A DNA stretch of 64,000 nt from Nocardioides sp. TF02-7. Lineage in GTDB: Bacteria; Actinomycetota; Actinomycetes; Propionibacteriales; Nocardioidaceae. The notes beneath the pieces are model-generated. The model saw only the letters and a program-made list of their open reading frames with translations, was not told the DNA's origin and did not search any database. Position numbers and translations under genes: made by a program. Each line of letters starts with the position of its first letter. Positions within the stretch are counted from its first letter, which is position 1. Below, piece after piece: positions 24,000-32,205 of the stretch. The DNA is taken from positions 1,240,001 through 1,304,000 of the forward strand of contig NZ_CP092535.1 of assembly GCF_022437945.1 (NCBI RefSeq), written 5' to 3'.

Positions 24000-24785
24000 C
24001 TAACCGGTCTTGGCGGCACGACCTGCAGGTAGATCGTGCTGATGATGAAGTTGACGACGAACAGGAGGAGGAAGGTGATGACCACGGACTCGTTCACGGC
24101 GTCACCGACGCCCTTGGGTCCACCGCCGGCGTTCATGCCCTTGTAGGCGGCGACGACCGCGGCGATCAGCCCGAAGACCAGCGCCTTGACCATGCCGACC
24201 CAGACGTCGGGCAGCTGGGCGAGGGGCGGTGAAGCTCTGCAGGTAGGCGCCCGGCGTGCCGTCCTGGAGGATCACGTTGAAGACGTAGCCGCCGGCGACG
24301 CCGACCACGCTGACCATCCCGTTGAGGAACACCGCGACGAGCATGCAGGCGAGGACCCGGGGCGCCACCAGGCGCTGGATCGGGTCGATGCCCAGCACCA
24401 TCATCGCGTCGAGCTCCTCGCGGATCTTGCGGGCGCCGAGGTCGGCGGCGATCGCCGAGCCGCCGGCTCCGGCGATCAGCAACGCCGTCGCGATCGGGCC
24501 GGCCTGCTGGATGACGGCCAGCACCGACGCGGAGCCCGTGAACGACTGGGCGCCGAACTGCTTGATCAGGCCGCCGACCTGCAGCGCGATGACCGCTCCG
24601 AAGGGGATCGCCACCAGGGCGGTGGGGATGATCGTGACCGACGCGATGAACCATGCCTGCTGCAGGAACTCGCGGAGCTGGAAGGGGCGCCGGAACAGGC
24701 CTCGGGCGACGTCGAGACCGAAGGCGAAGAGCTTGCCTGCGGTGCCGACGGGCGCGAGGACGCGGGCCGCCGTGGGAGATGACAC
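24000..24785 (-). CDS. yrbEA: Mce-type ABC transporter permease YrbEA (MlaE family), two compensating indels
   Basis: About 261 residues from GTG 24785, 14 bp after the ATPase stop. Helices and motif AGAGGSAIAADLGARKIREELDAMMVLGIDPIQRLV are diagnostic. G run 24223-24226 has one extra base (corrected to QSFTALAQLPDVWVGMVKAL). At 24012-24013 one G appears to be missing; adding it gives the end YLQVVPPKTG and TAG at 24000. Read literally, the sequence would fuse this gene to both neighbours, which I reject. Confidence 0.92.
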
Positions 24786-24799
24786 CAGATGCCGATCCC

Positions 24800-25754
24800 T
24801 CAGGCCCCGGCTGCCGTGGCGGCCTCGGCGGTGAACGACCCCGGCGGCGGGGGTGACCCCGTGCTCCCGGCACCACTCGCCCGGCGGCCGCTGGCTGCGC
24901 CGCGGGATGCCGTTGGAGGGCTCGAGCTGCAGCGCGATGGGCGGCAGCGGCGGCAGGTCCATGTCCTTCTCCGCCTCGAGCTCGTTGGCGTCCTTCTCCT
25001 CCGACATCCCGATCGGCCCGACCCGCTGGGCGTTGAGGAACTGGCGCACCACCGGCTCCTCCGAGCTCAGCAGCATCTCGCGCGGGCCGAACATCGCCAG
25101 GTGCTTGTGGTAGAGCAGGCCGATGTTGTCGGGCACCGTCCGGGCCGTGTTGATGTCGTGGGTGACGATGAGGAACGTCGCGTCGATCTGGGCGTTGAGG
25201 TCGACGATCAGCTGGTTGAGGAACGCCGTCCGGACCGGGTCGAGGCCGGAGTCGGGCTCGTCGAACAGCACGATCTCGGGGTCGAGGACCAACGCCCGGG
25301 CGAGGCCGGCGCGCTTCCGCATGCCGCCGGAGATCTCGCCGGGCAGCTTGTCCTCGGCGCCGAGGAGGCCGACGAGGTCCATCTTCTCCATGACGATGTC
25401 GCGGATCTCCGACTCCGACTTCTTGGTGTGCTCGCGGAGGGGGAAGGCGACGTTGTCGTAGAGGTTCATGGAGCCGAACATCGCGCCGTCCTGGAACAGC
25501 ACGCCGAACAGCTTGCGGATCTCGTAGAGCTCCTTCTCGGAGCAGGAGGCGATGTCGGTGCCCTCGATGACGATCGAGCCGGCGTCGGGCTTGAGCAGGC
25601 CGATGAGCGCCTTGAGGAACACGGACTTGCCGGTGCCGGAGGGGCCGAGCATGACGCAGATCTCGCCAGCGGGGACCGTGAGCGTGACGTCCTGCCAGAT
25701 CAGCTGCTTGCCGAAGGACTTCGTCAGCCCCTCGACAGCGATCTCAACACCCAT
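24800..25754 (-). CDS. mceG: Mce transporter ATPase (MceG/Mkl/MlaF-type), one frameshift
   Basis: About 317 residues from ATG 25754. Walker A GPSGTGKSV, signature ISGGMRKRAGLARAL, Walker B IVLFDEPDSGLDP and the switch THD are all present. The C-terminal extension after LNAQRVGPIGMSEE is characteristic of MceG ATPases. It energises the YrbEA/B-MceA-F importer. Four Cs at 24839-24842 (three expected) shift the frame; corrected, it ends GSFTAEAATAAGA with TGA at 24802-24800. It is first in the operon. In mycobacteria the orthologue mkl also lies near rplJL and rpoB, so this neighbourhood is partly ancestral. Confidence 0.95.
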
Positions 25755-25853
25755 GTCGCCTCTCCCTCATCGCTTCCCCGGCGCGGGCCCCGTGACCCAG
25801 GAACCTGCCGGCCGCCCGCCCGTCCGCACCGGTCGGACGTGTCGCGGCCCACC

Positions 25854-25873
25854 TTGTTCCTCTGGAGTAACAA
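25854..25873. promoter_or_regulatory. Operator-like palindrome upstream of the mce operon
   Basis: TTGTTCCTCTGGAGTAACAA reads as half-sites TTGTT-n-CTC / GAG-n-AACAA around a 2-bp centre, 16 of 20 positions symmetric. It is unusually A/T-rich for this genome and lies 100 bp upstream of the mceG start. Its size suits a TetR or GntR dimer, the classes that control mycobacterial mce operons; no such regulator is encoded next to it. The role is inferred. Confidence 0.6.
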
Positions 25874-25947
25874 CGCGGGCCCGGCGGGCAGGTTACGCGA
25901 CTCGGTGTCGCGCGTCACCCGGGGGCCGCGTCCGGTGCCGTGCGACG

Positions 25948-25991
25948 AAAAACGGCCGGAGGCGGGCTCCCCGTGGGGAGCCCGCCTCCGG
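25948..25991 (-). terminator. Rho-independent terminator of rplJ-rplL
   Basis: A perfect 17-bp stem (25956-25972 with 25975-25991) is followed on the minus strand by GGCCG and a run of five T (25952-25948). It lies 78 bp after rplL and separates the ribosomal operon from the mce operon. Confidence 0.92.
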
Positions 25992-26068
25992 GCGAGCTAA
26001 CGTCGAGGGGCGGCCGGGCCGCCCCTCGCTCCCGGGTCACTCCGGATCTCTCCGGGTGACCCCGGAGG

Positions 26069-26467
26069 TCACTTGAGGGTGACGGTGGCGCCGGCGGCCT
26101 CGAGCGACTCCTTGGCCTTGTCGGCGGCCTCCTTGTTGACCTTCTCGAGGACCGGCTTCGGGGCGCCCTCGACGAGGTCCTTGGCCTCCTTCAGGCCGAG
26201 CGAGGTCAGCGCGCGGACCTCCTTGATGACGTTGATCTTCTTGTCACCAGCGGCCTCGAGGATGACGTCGAACTCGTCCTGCGCGGCCTCCGCGCCGGCG
26301 TCGCCACCGGCGGCAGCGCCACCGGCGGCCGGGGCGGCGGCCACGGCGACCGGGGCAGCGGCGGTGACGCCGAAGGTCTCCTCGAACTGCTTCACGAACT
26401 CGGACAGCTCGATCAGCGTCATCTCCTTGAACGCGTCGAGCAGCTCGTCGGTGCTGAGCTTCGCCAT
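26069..26467 (-). CDS. rplL: Ribosomal protein bL12 (L7/L12)
   Basis: 132 residues. N-terminal dimerisation helices ([27 protein letters not shown]), an Ala/Gly hinge, and the C-terminal factor-binding domain ([38 protein letters not shown]). It forms the mobile ribosomal stalk on L10 and recruits translational GTPases. The frame is intact; it follows rplJ by 55 bp and ends before the terminator at 25948. Confidence 0.98.
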   Translation of the reverse strand: MAKLSTDELLDAFKEMTLIELSEFVKQFEETFGVTAAAPVAVAAAPAAGGAAAGGDAGAEAAQDEFDVILEAAGDKKINVIKEVRALTSLGLKEAKDLVEGAPKPVLEKVNKEAADKAKESLEAAGATVTLK

Positions 26468-26522
26468 GATGGCGGTTCCTTTCTCGGGTGGCCCGTCGGG
26501 TCGTCGTACGGGCCGGGGGTTT

Positions 26523-27219
26523 TCAGGTGGTGTGTCGCCGGGGCCCCCCAGGCCTCGGCGTTGTCGCCCTCGTCGGAGGCCGGAGCCTCGTCGGCGGGGG
26601 CCTCGGCCTCGGCGGCAGCCTCGGCAGGGGCCTCCTCGGCGGCGACCTGTCCCTCCGCAGCGTCCGCTGCGGGGGTACCGGCACCACCTGCGAGGATCGA
26701 GGGGTCCTCCTGCGCCTTCGCCTCCAGGGCACCGGCGAGCCGGGCCGCCTGGGCGAGCGGGGCGTTGAGGAGGTAGACGGCCTGGCTCAGCGAGGCGAGC
26801 ATCGCGCCCGCCAGCTTGCCCAGGAGCACCTCGCGCGACTCGAGGTCGGCCAGCTTGGCGATCTCGGTCGGGTCGAGGGGCTTGCCGTCCAGGACGCCAC
26901 CCTTGATGACCAGGGTGGGGTTGGCCTTGGCAAAGTCACGCAGGCCCTTGGCGGCCTCGACGACGTCGCCCTTGATGAAGGCGATCGCGGTCGGACCCGT
27001 GAGGAGCTCGTCGAACCCCTCGATGCCCGCCTCCTTGGCGGCGAGCTTGGCCAGCGTGTTCTTGACCACGGCGTAGTTGGCGTTCGCACCGAGGGAGCGG
27101 CGCAGGTCCTGCAGCTCCTTGACGGTGAGACCGCGGTACTCGGTCAGCACAGCGCCAGCGGCCTCGCTGAACGACTCAGCGATCTCCGCGACGGCGGCCT
27201 GCTTGTCTGCCCGCGCCAT
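26523..27219 (-). CDS. rplJ: Ribosomal protein uL10, frameshift near the C-terminus
   Basis: About 231 residues from ATG 27219. The N-terminal RNA/L11-binding domain is clear ([44 protein letters not shown]); the C-terminal stalk helix ([15 protein letters not shown]) is extended by a long Ala/Glu-rich tail, common in actinobacteria. Literally read, the frame runs on into rplL; reducing C run 26544-26549 from six to five gives an end at NAEAWGPRRHTT, 55 bp before rplL. That exact C-terminus is inferred. L10 also represses its own operon through the leader. Confidence 0.95.
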
Positions 27220-27420
27220 GGGTCTCCTTCCGGACGTTGAGCCCGCCGCGACGACCCCGGAGAAGACGAACGCCCCGAGCGCAGGCGCTCAGGGCGTGGA
27301 CACCGGCTCGGCCCCGGAGGGACGTGCCCGGTCTTGCTCTGTCACCTGCGCAGGTCGCCCGCTTCCGCGGGACCTTCGGTCAGGGCTGAGGCAGCCCGGA
27401 CGACCGGCGGTCTCTGGTTT
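27220..27420 (-). promoter_or_regulatory. Ribosomal protein L10 leader (rplJL autoregulation)
   Basis: A roughly 200-nt untranslated leader precedes rplJ. On the minus strand it holds a stem region GGGCACGTCCCTCCGGGGCC resembling the L10-binding kink region, then a hairpin with arms 27271-27280 and 27286-27295 (CGCCCCGAGC, one mismatch) followed by GTTCGTCTTCT, a plausible attenuator. Position and layout match the known L10 leader RNAs; the fold was judged by eye, not computed. Confidence 0.6.
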
Positions 27421-27428
27421 CACGGGCC

Positions 27429-27458
27429 ACCCTACGGCGCCCGCGGCGCGGCTCACAA
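27429..27458 (-). promoter_or_regulatory. Candidate rplJ promoter
   Basis: TTGTGA (27458-27453) and TAGGGT (27434-27429) with an 18-bp spacer on the minus strand, just before the L10 leader. It would start transcription near 27420 and so explain the 200-nt leader. Support is resemblance plus position only. Confidence 0.45.
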
Positions 27459-27489
27459 ATCGGCGTCCGCCGACTGCCGGCGGTCGTCG

Positions 27490-28728
27490 TCAGACCAGCC
27501 CGAGCGAGCGGGCGGTGGCGCCCGCCGCCTCGACCAGCGCGGGCGCACCCAGGGTCTGCCGCTGGCGGCGCACCGTCCAGCAGGCGGCGAACCCGTCGAC
27601 GACCTCCGCCCACATCCCGGTCGCGGCGTCGAGGCTGCCGCCGCGCCTGGTCCGGGCACCCGGGCGGGCGGGGAACAGGACCGCCCCGCGCACCCAGCCG
27701 TCGACCGGCCGCGCGTCGTCGGCGAACCACGCCAGCCGGCCGTGGGAGGCGAGCCCGCGCACCGGCCCGGCCAGCACGCCCTGGGCCCGTCCCGGCACCG
27801 GCTGGTGCGGCAGCGCCCGGTGGAAGGCGTCCGGGTCCTCCAGGGTCATCCCCAGCTCGTGGGCCACCTGGCGGTAGCCGCGCCACCAGGGCTCGGAGGT
27901 GAGGTCGAGGCGGTCGGACGGCTGTCGGCCCGGGTCGCTCCACGGGGGCGGGGGCAGCTCGGCGCCGAAGCCGGCCGGCGCCGGCCTGCTGTCGCACGCC
28001 TCCCGCAGCCCGCGGGCCACCGCGGCGAGCGTGTCGGCCAGCAGGTCGACCTCGTGCGGCGGCGCGAACCCGTTGCGCACCACCGCGACGTGCCCGGCCC
28101 GGACGACCACCTCGACGTACGGGTGGGTGAGCTTCCGCAGCGCCGGGCCCGCCTCCGTCGCGAGCCACCGGCCCACCAGGTCGCCGAGCGCGCCGTCCGG
28201 ACCGGCCCCTGCGCCCCACAGCCGGTAGCCGGGCAGACCGAGCCCCGACAGCTCGGGGTTGCCCGCGAGCGGCAGCCGGTCGGCGCGGCGCAGCGTGAGC
28301 CGCGGCACGAGGGCGGCCTCGGGGACCCGCGCGGCCGCCCGCGTCGCCGGCGCCCACACCGCGTCGGTGCCGAACGGCCGGTCGTGGCGGTCCCACGACC
28401 ACCACGACGGGAGCAGCAGCCGGCGCAGGCTCGTCCCGCGGACCGCGGCGAAGCTGCCCGGCATCGCCGGCCGGCCGCGGCTGGTCAGCGCCACCTCGTA
28501 GAGCTCGTGCAGGACGGTCGCGAACACGTCGCCCGGCAGGACGCCGCGGGCGCAGTTGAAGACGTACTCCGGCCAGGCCGGCACCACCGAGACGAACCCC
28601 GACGGCACCCGGGAGCCGAGCAGCTCCCAGAACCGGGCGGCCGCCCAGGGGCCCAGGTCGTGGGTCGGAGCGGCCCGCTCGGAGTCGGCGACGTCCTCGG
28701 GCGCGAACGCCAGTCGCCGCCAGCTCAC
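27490..28728 (-). CDS. Unrecognised 412-residue protein
   Basis: GTG 28728 overlaps the preceding stop codon (GTGA). The sequence starts SWRRLAFAPEDVADSERAAP and looks soluble, with no signal peptide. Notable segments are WPEYVFNCARGVLPGDVFATVLHELYEVALTSRG, LLLPSWWSWDRHDRPFGTD, WLATEAGPALRKLTHPYVEVVVRAGHVAVVRNGF and CWTVRRQRQTLGAP near the end. I recognise no family or catalytic motif. It is translationally coupled to the membrane protein upstream, so the two probably act together. Confidence 0.7.
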   Translation of the reverse strand: MSWRRLAFAPEDVADSERAAPTHDLGPWAAARFWELLGSRVPSGFVSVVPAWPEYVFNCARGVLPGDVFATVLHELYEVALTSRGRPAMPGSFAAVRGTSLRRLLLPSWWSWDRHDRPFGTDAVWAPATRAAARVPEAALVPRLTLRRADRLPLAGNPELSGLGLPGYRLWGAGAGPDGALGDLVGRWLATEAGPALRKLTHPYVEVVVRAGHVAVVRNGFAPPHEVDLLADTLAAVARGLREACDSRPAPAGFGAELPPPPWSDPGRQPSDRLDLTSEPWWRGYRQVAHELGMTLEDPDAFHRALPHQPVPGRAQGVLAGPVRGLASHGRLAWFADDARPVDGWVRGAVLFPARPGARTRRGGSLDAATGMWAEVVDGFAACWTVRRQRQTLGAPALVEAAGATARSLGLV

Positions 28729-29274
28729 GCGAGCACCTCGTACGTCGCCCAGCCGGTGGCGACGCCGGCGGCGAGCACCACGACGGCGAGCGCCCACCAG
28801 GCCCGCCCTGTCCACCGGGTGCCGCCCGGGTCGTCGGCGACCGGCGCGACCTGCCGGCGTACCCCGCGCCGGCGCGAGGAGGAGCACCGCGGCCGGGAGC
28901 GCCATCGCCCAGAAGAGGACGCCGGTGACGATCCAGCCGGCGTCGGCCGTGCCGTCGAGGAGGCCGGCGTCGAGGAAGTTCCACCCGCCGGCCCCGAACA
29001 CGAGCACCCACATCAGCAGCAGCGGGCTGGGGGCGCCGGTGCCCTTGACGACCACCGACCCGACCATCGCCGGGAGCATGGCCAGGGGGAACCCGGCGAG
29101 CACCAGGCCGGTGCCGTCCGGGCACTCGGCGCGGACGACGTAGGGACCGCCGGAGGCTGAGGCGCCGCCGAGGTCGAGCACAGGGCGCATGCCCAACGCG
29201 AACCAGGTCACCCCGACGCCGAGCAGCAGGAGGACGACGGTCTGGGTGAGGACGGCATGGCGGGGACCGATCAT
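28725..29274 (-). CDS. Small integral membrane protein, one frameshift
   Basis: About 182 residues from ATG 29274 with five probable membrane helices (VVLLLLGVGVTWFALGM, GLVLAGFPLAMLPAMVGSVVV, PLLLMWVLVFGAGGWNFLD, WIVTGVLFWAMALPAAVLLL, WWALAVVVLAAGVATGWATYEVLA). The frame breaks at C run 28862-28865 (four, three expected), giving ARVRRQVAPVADDPGG and a TGA that overlaps the next gene's GTG. Family not recognised. Confidence 0.7.
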
Positions 29275-29372
29275 GGCGCCGATGCTCGCGGGTGGACCGG
29301 CGCCGAGGATCGGGGTTTCCCCCTGTTCTGCTCCGCCGGTCGGTCATGGAGCCCGGGTCGACCGGACCCGGG

Positions 29373-32068
29373 TCACGGAGCCCCGTGTCCGGCGGGCGCC
29401 TCGTCGCTCCCGAGCCGGGCGGCGAGCTCGGCCCGGCCGCGGACCCCGAGCTTGGCGTAGATCCTGGTGAGCGTCGCCTCGACCGTGGACTCGCTGACGA
29501 AGAGCTCGGCGGCGACCTCCTTGTTGCGCCGGCCGCGCGCCACCAGCCGGGCGACCTGGAGCTCGGCGTCGGTCAGGCCGCTGCCGGCCCGGCGGCCGCC
29601 GAGGCGGGCCAGCTCGGCGGCCGCCCATGCCTCCCACCCGGGGCTGCCGAGCCCGCGGAACGCGGCGACGGCCGACTCCAGCGCCTCCCGCGCGTCGCGC
29701 ACCCGGCGCCGCGCGCGGAGCGCGGCACCGGCGAGGGCGAGGCACCGGGCACGGTCGAAGGCGAAGCCGAGGTCGGCGTAGGCCGACGCGGCCGCGGTGA
29801 GGTGCGGCACCGGGTCGTCGCCGGCCGCCGCGGCGAGGTGGCCGCGGGCCCGCAGGGCGGACGCCGCCGCCCAGGGGTGGTCCTCGGTGCCGGCGAGCGC
29901 GTCGAGGACCTGGCGGGCCCGGTCGGGGTCGCCGGTCGCGACGAGGGCCTCGACCAGGTCGGGTGCGAGCGGGAACGCGCCCGGGTCGGCGAAGCCCGCG
30001 CGGCGGAGGTGCTCCCAGACCGGCAGCAGGTGGCCGACCGCCGCGGCGGAGTCGCCGGCGAGCAGGGCGGCGAGCCCGCGGGACCGGCCGATCTCGAATC
30101 GGGGCCAGCGCAGCATCTCCGCGTCGCCCGCCTGCTCCTCGGCCGCCGCGGCGAACCGCTCGGTCGCCGCGACGTCGCCGCGGCCCGCGGCGACGGCCGC
30201 CCCCCAACGCGGGTCGGAGATCGCGCCGCCCTGGTAGAGGGTCACGTTGGTCATCTCGCCGGTGAGCCGCAGCACCTCGTCCCAGCGGCCGGCCCGCAGC
30301 TCGAGCTCACACATCTGCGTGAGCAGGATCTGCACGGCCTCGTCCTCCCCGCGCTCCTCGCTGGCCGTCAGCAGGCCGCGGAACGCGTCGCGGGCCGCGT
30401 CGAGCTCACCGCGCCACATCGTCCGGATGGCGGCGACCCGCTCGACGGAGAAGGCGTGGGTCGGCACCCCCGCCGCCGGGCGGACCCCGGGGTCGAGGAG
30501 GTCGGTCACCGGCCGGTTGAGCTCCGCCCGCGCCCAGGCCACCTCGAACAGCGCCAGGTTGCGCACGACCGGGTGGTCGGCGGCGAGCCGCGCCGCCTCC
30601 CTCCGCCCACCCGCAGGCCTCCTCGACGTCGCGGATCAGCCCGCGGAGGGCGTACGCCGCGCGCTGGGTGAGCACCCGGGCCCGGGTCTCCACGTCGTCG
30701 GCCTCCGCCAGCGCCCGGTCGAGGTGGTCGACCAGGGTGGCGAACGGCACCAGCTCGACGTCGGTGCGCAGGAGGTAGGCGCGGGCGCGGAGGCTGCCGG
30801 GCGGCAGCCGATCGGGCTCCGCCGTCAGCTCCAGGCTGCGCTGGTTGTTGCCGGCGGCGGCGTGGAAGTGGGCGAGCGCGACCTGCCGGGCCGGCCGCTC
30901 GGCACCGGCGGGAGGGGTGAGCAGCAGCGCCAGCTCGCCGAGCTCGCAGGCGAGCCGGCGGTCGAGCCGGGCCGCCGCCTGCTCGGCGGCGGCGTGGGTG
31001 CGTGCAGCCAGCTCCTCGTCCGGCCCGTCGGCGGCCAGTGCCCGGTGGCGCGCGCTGCGGAGCGGGTCGGCGACGGCCGGCGCCAGCAGGCCGTGCAACG
31101 CTCGACGCCGCGCGGGCGCGGCGAGATCGAGGGCCGCGGTCAGGAGCAGCGGGTGGGTCGCCCGCGCCAGGTCGCCGTCGACCTCCAGCAGGTCGGTCGC
31201 GACCGCCTCGTCGACCGCTCCCGCACCCACCGCCGCGAGCAGCTCCGACCGGTGGGCACCGGGACTCAACGCAGCCGCGGTCAGCGCCGTGAGCGCGGCC
31301 GGCGGCGCGGCGGAGAGCCGGGCGAGGAGGAGCTCGCCCACCTCGTGCGGGAGCGACGGTCCGCCACCGCCGTCGACGATCATCCGGCCCAGCTCGAGCG
31401 CGAACAGCGGGTTGCCGGCAGCGGCCTCGACGACGCTGCGCACCTGACGCGGGCGGAGCCCGTCGTACCGGCCGAGGAGCCGCCGGGTGCTGTCGTCGGG
31501 GAGCGGACCCAGCTCGACGGTGGTCACCCGGTCGCGCAGGCCCCGCTCGAGGCGGGTCGGCTCCGGCCCCCGCCGGGTGAGGAGGAAGCGGACCTGCGCG
31601 TCGGCGAGCCGGCGCACCGCGAACCCGAGCGCCACCGCCGACGGCTCGTCCAGCCACTGGACGTCGTCGACCGCCACGACCGTCGGCCCGGTGAGGGACC
31701 GGAGCACGGCGAGCACGGCGGCGGCGACCGTCCGCTCGTCCACCTCGCCCTCGTCCCGGCGCCGGACGGCGTTGTCGAGCGCCCGTCGCTGGCCCTCGGG
31801 GAGCCGGGCGATGTCGCGGCCCAGCGGCTCGCAGAGGTCGGCGAGCGCGGCGTACCCCAGGTCGGCCTCGCCCTCGAACGCCGCCGCCCGCAGCTGCCGC
31901 TCGCGGACGTCGCGCTCGGCCAGCACCGCGCGCCACAACGCGGTCTTGCCGATGCCCGCCTCGCCGGCGACGACGACGACGCTGCCGGCCCGGTCGAGCG
32001 CCTCGGTGACCCGCTCGAGCTCGGCGTCCCCGCCCGACCAGGTGCTGCGTGGCCGTCATGGGGCTCAT
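29373..32068 (-). CDS. Large ATP-binding LuxR-family regulator (LAL/MalT-like), two frameshifts
   Basis: About 897 residues. An N-terminal AAA/STAND ATPase has Walker A AGEAGIGKTALW and Walker B VVAVDDVQWLDEPS; the middle is a TPR-like helical region; the C-terminus carries a LuxR HTH (LTDAELQVARLVARGRRNKEVAAELFVSESTVEATLTRIYAKLGV). LAL regulators switch on catabolic or secondary-metabolite genes on binding an inducer. Frames break at C run 32028-32031 (corrected LVGRDAELERVTEAL) and at 30599-30601 (corrected CGWAEEAARLAADHPVVRN). Start: ATG 32068 or 32059, undecided. The target is not apparent; the divergent RCC1 gene begins 137 bp away. Confidence 0.9.
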
Positions 32069-32205
32069 CCTGGCGGGGCGGGCGGGCAGACGTGGGGGTT
32101 TCCGCATTCCTGCCGCGGGCCGGTGGCGGGACCGTCGGTACGCCGCACGGCGCTCCGGCGCGTCCACACCGGGCGGCGCTCCCTCCACCGAAAGGACAGC
32201 CACAC

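Larger units (their letters stand above)
25755..26068 (-). promoter_or_regulatory. 314-bp gap between rplL and mceG: terminator plus mce regulatory region
   Basis: No gene is seen here. Reading in the direction of transcription it holds the rplJL terminator (25948-25991), a 20-bp operator-like palindrome (25854-25873) and a GC-rich leader with GGGAGAGG just before the mceG ATG. I see no convincing -35/-10 pair; TAACCT near 25893-25888 is the only A/T-containing hexamer upstream of the palindrome. Confidence 0.6.

Noticed and set aside
24000..25754. Apparent in-frame fusion of the Mce ATPase with YrbEA (550 residues)
   Set aside because: Dropping one base at 24839-24842 gives the ATPase a normal C-terminus and stop, with a separate GTG start for yrbEA 14 bp on; the fusion is an indel artefact.
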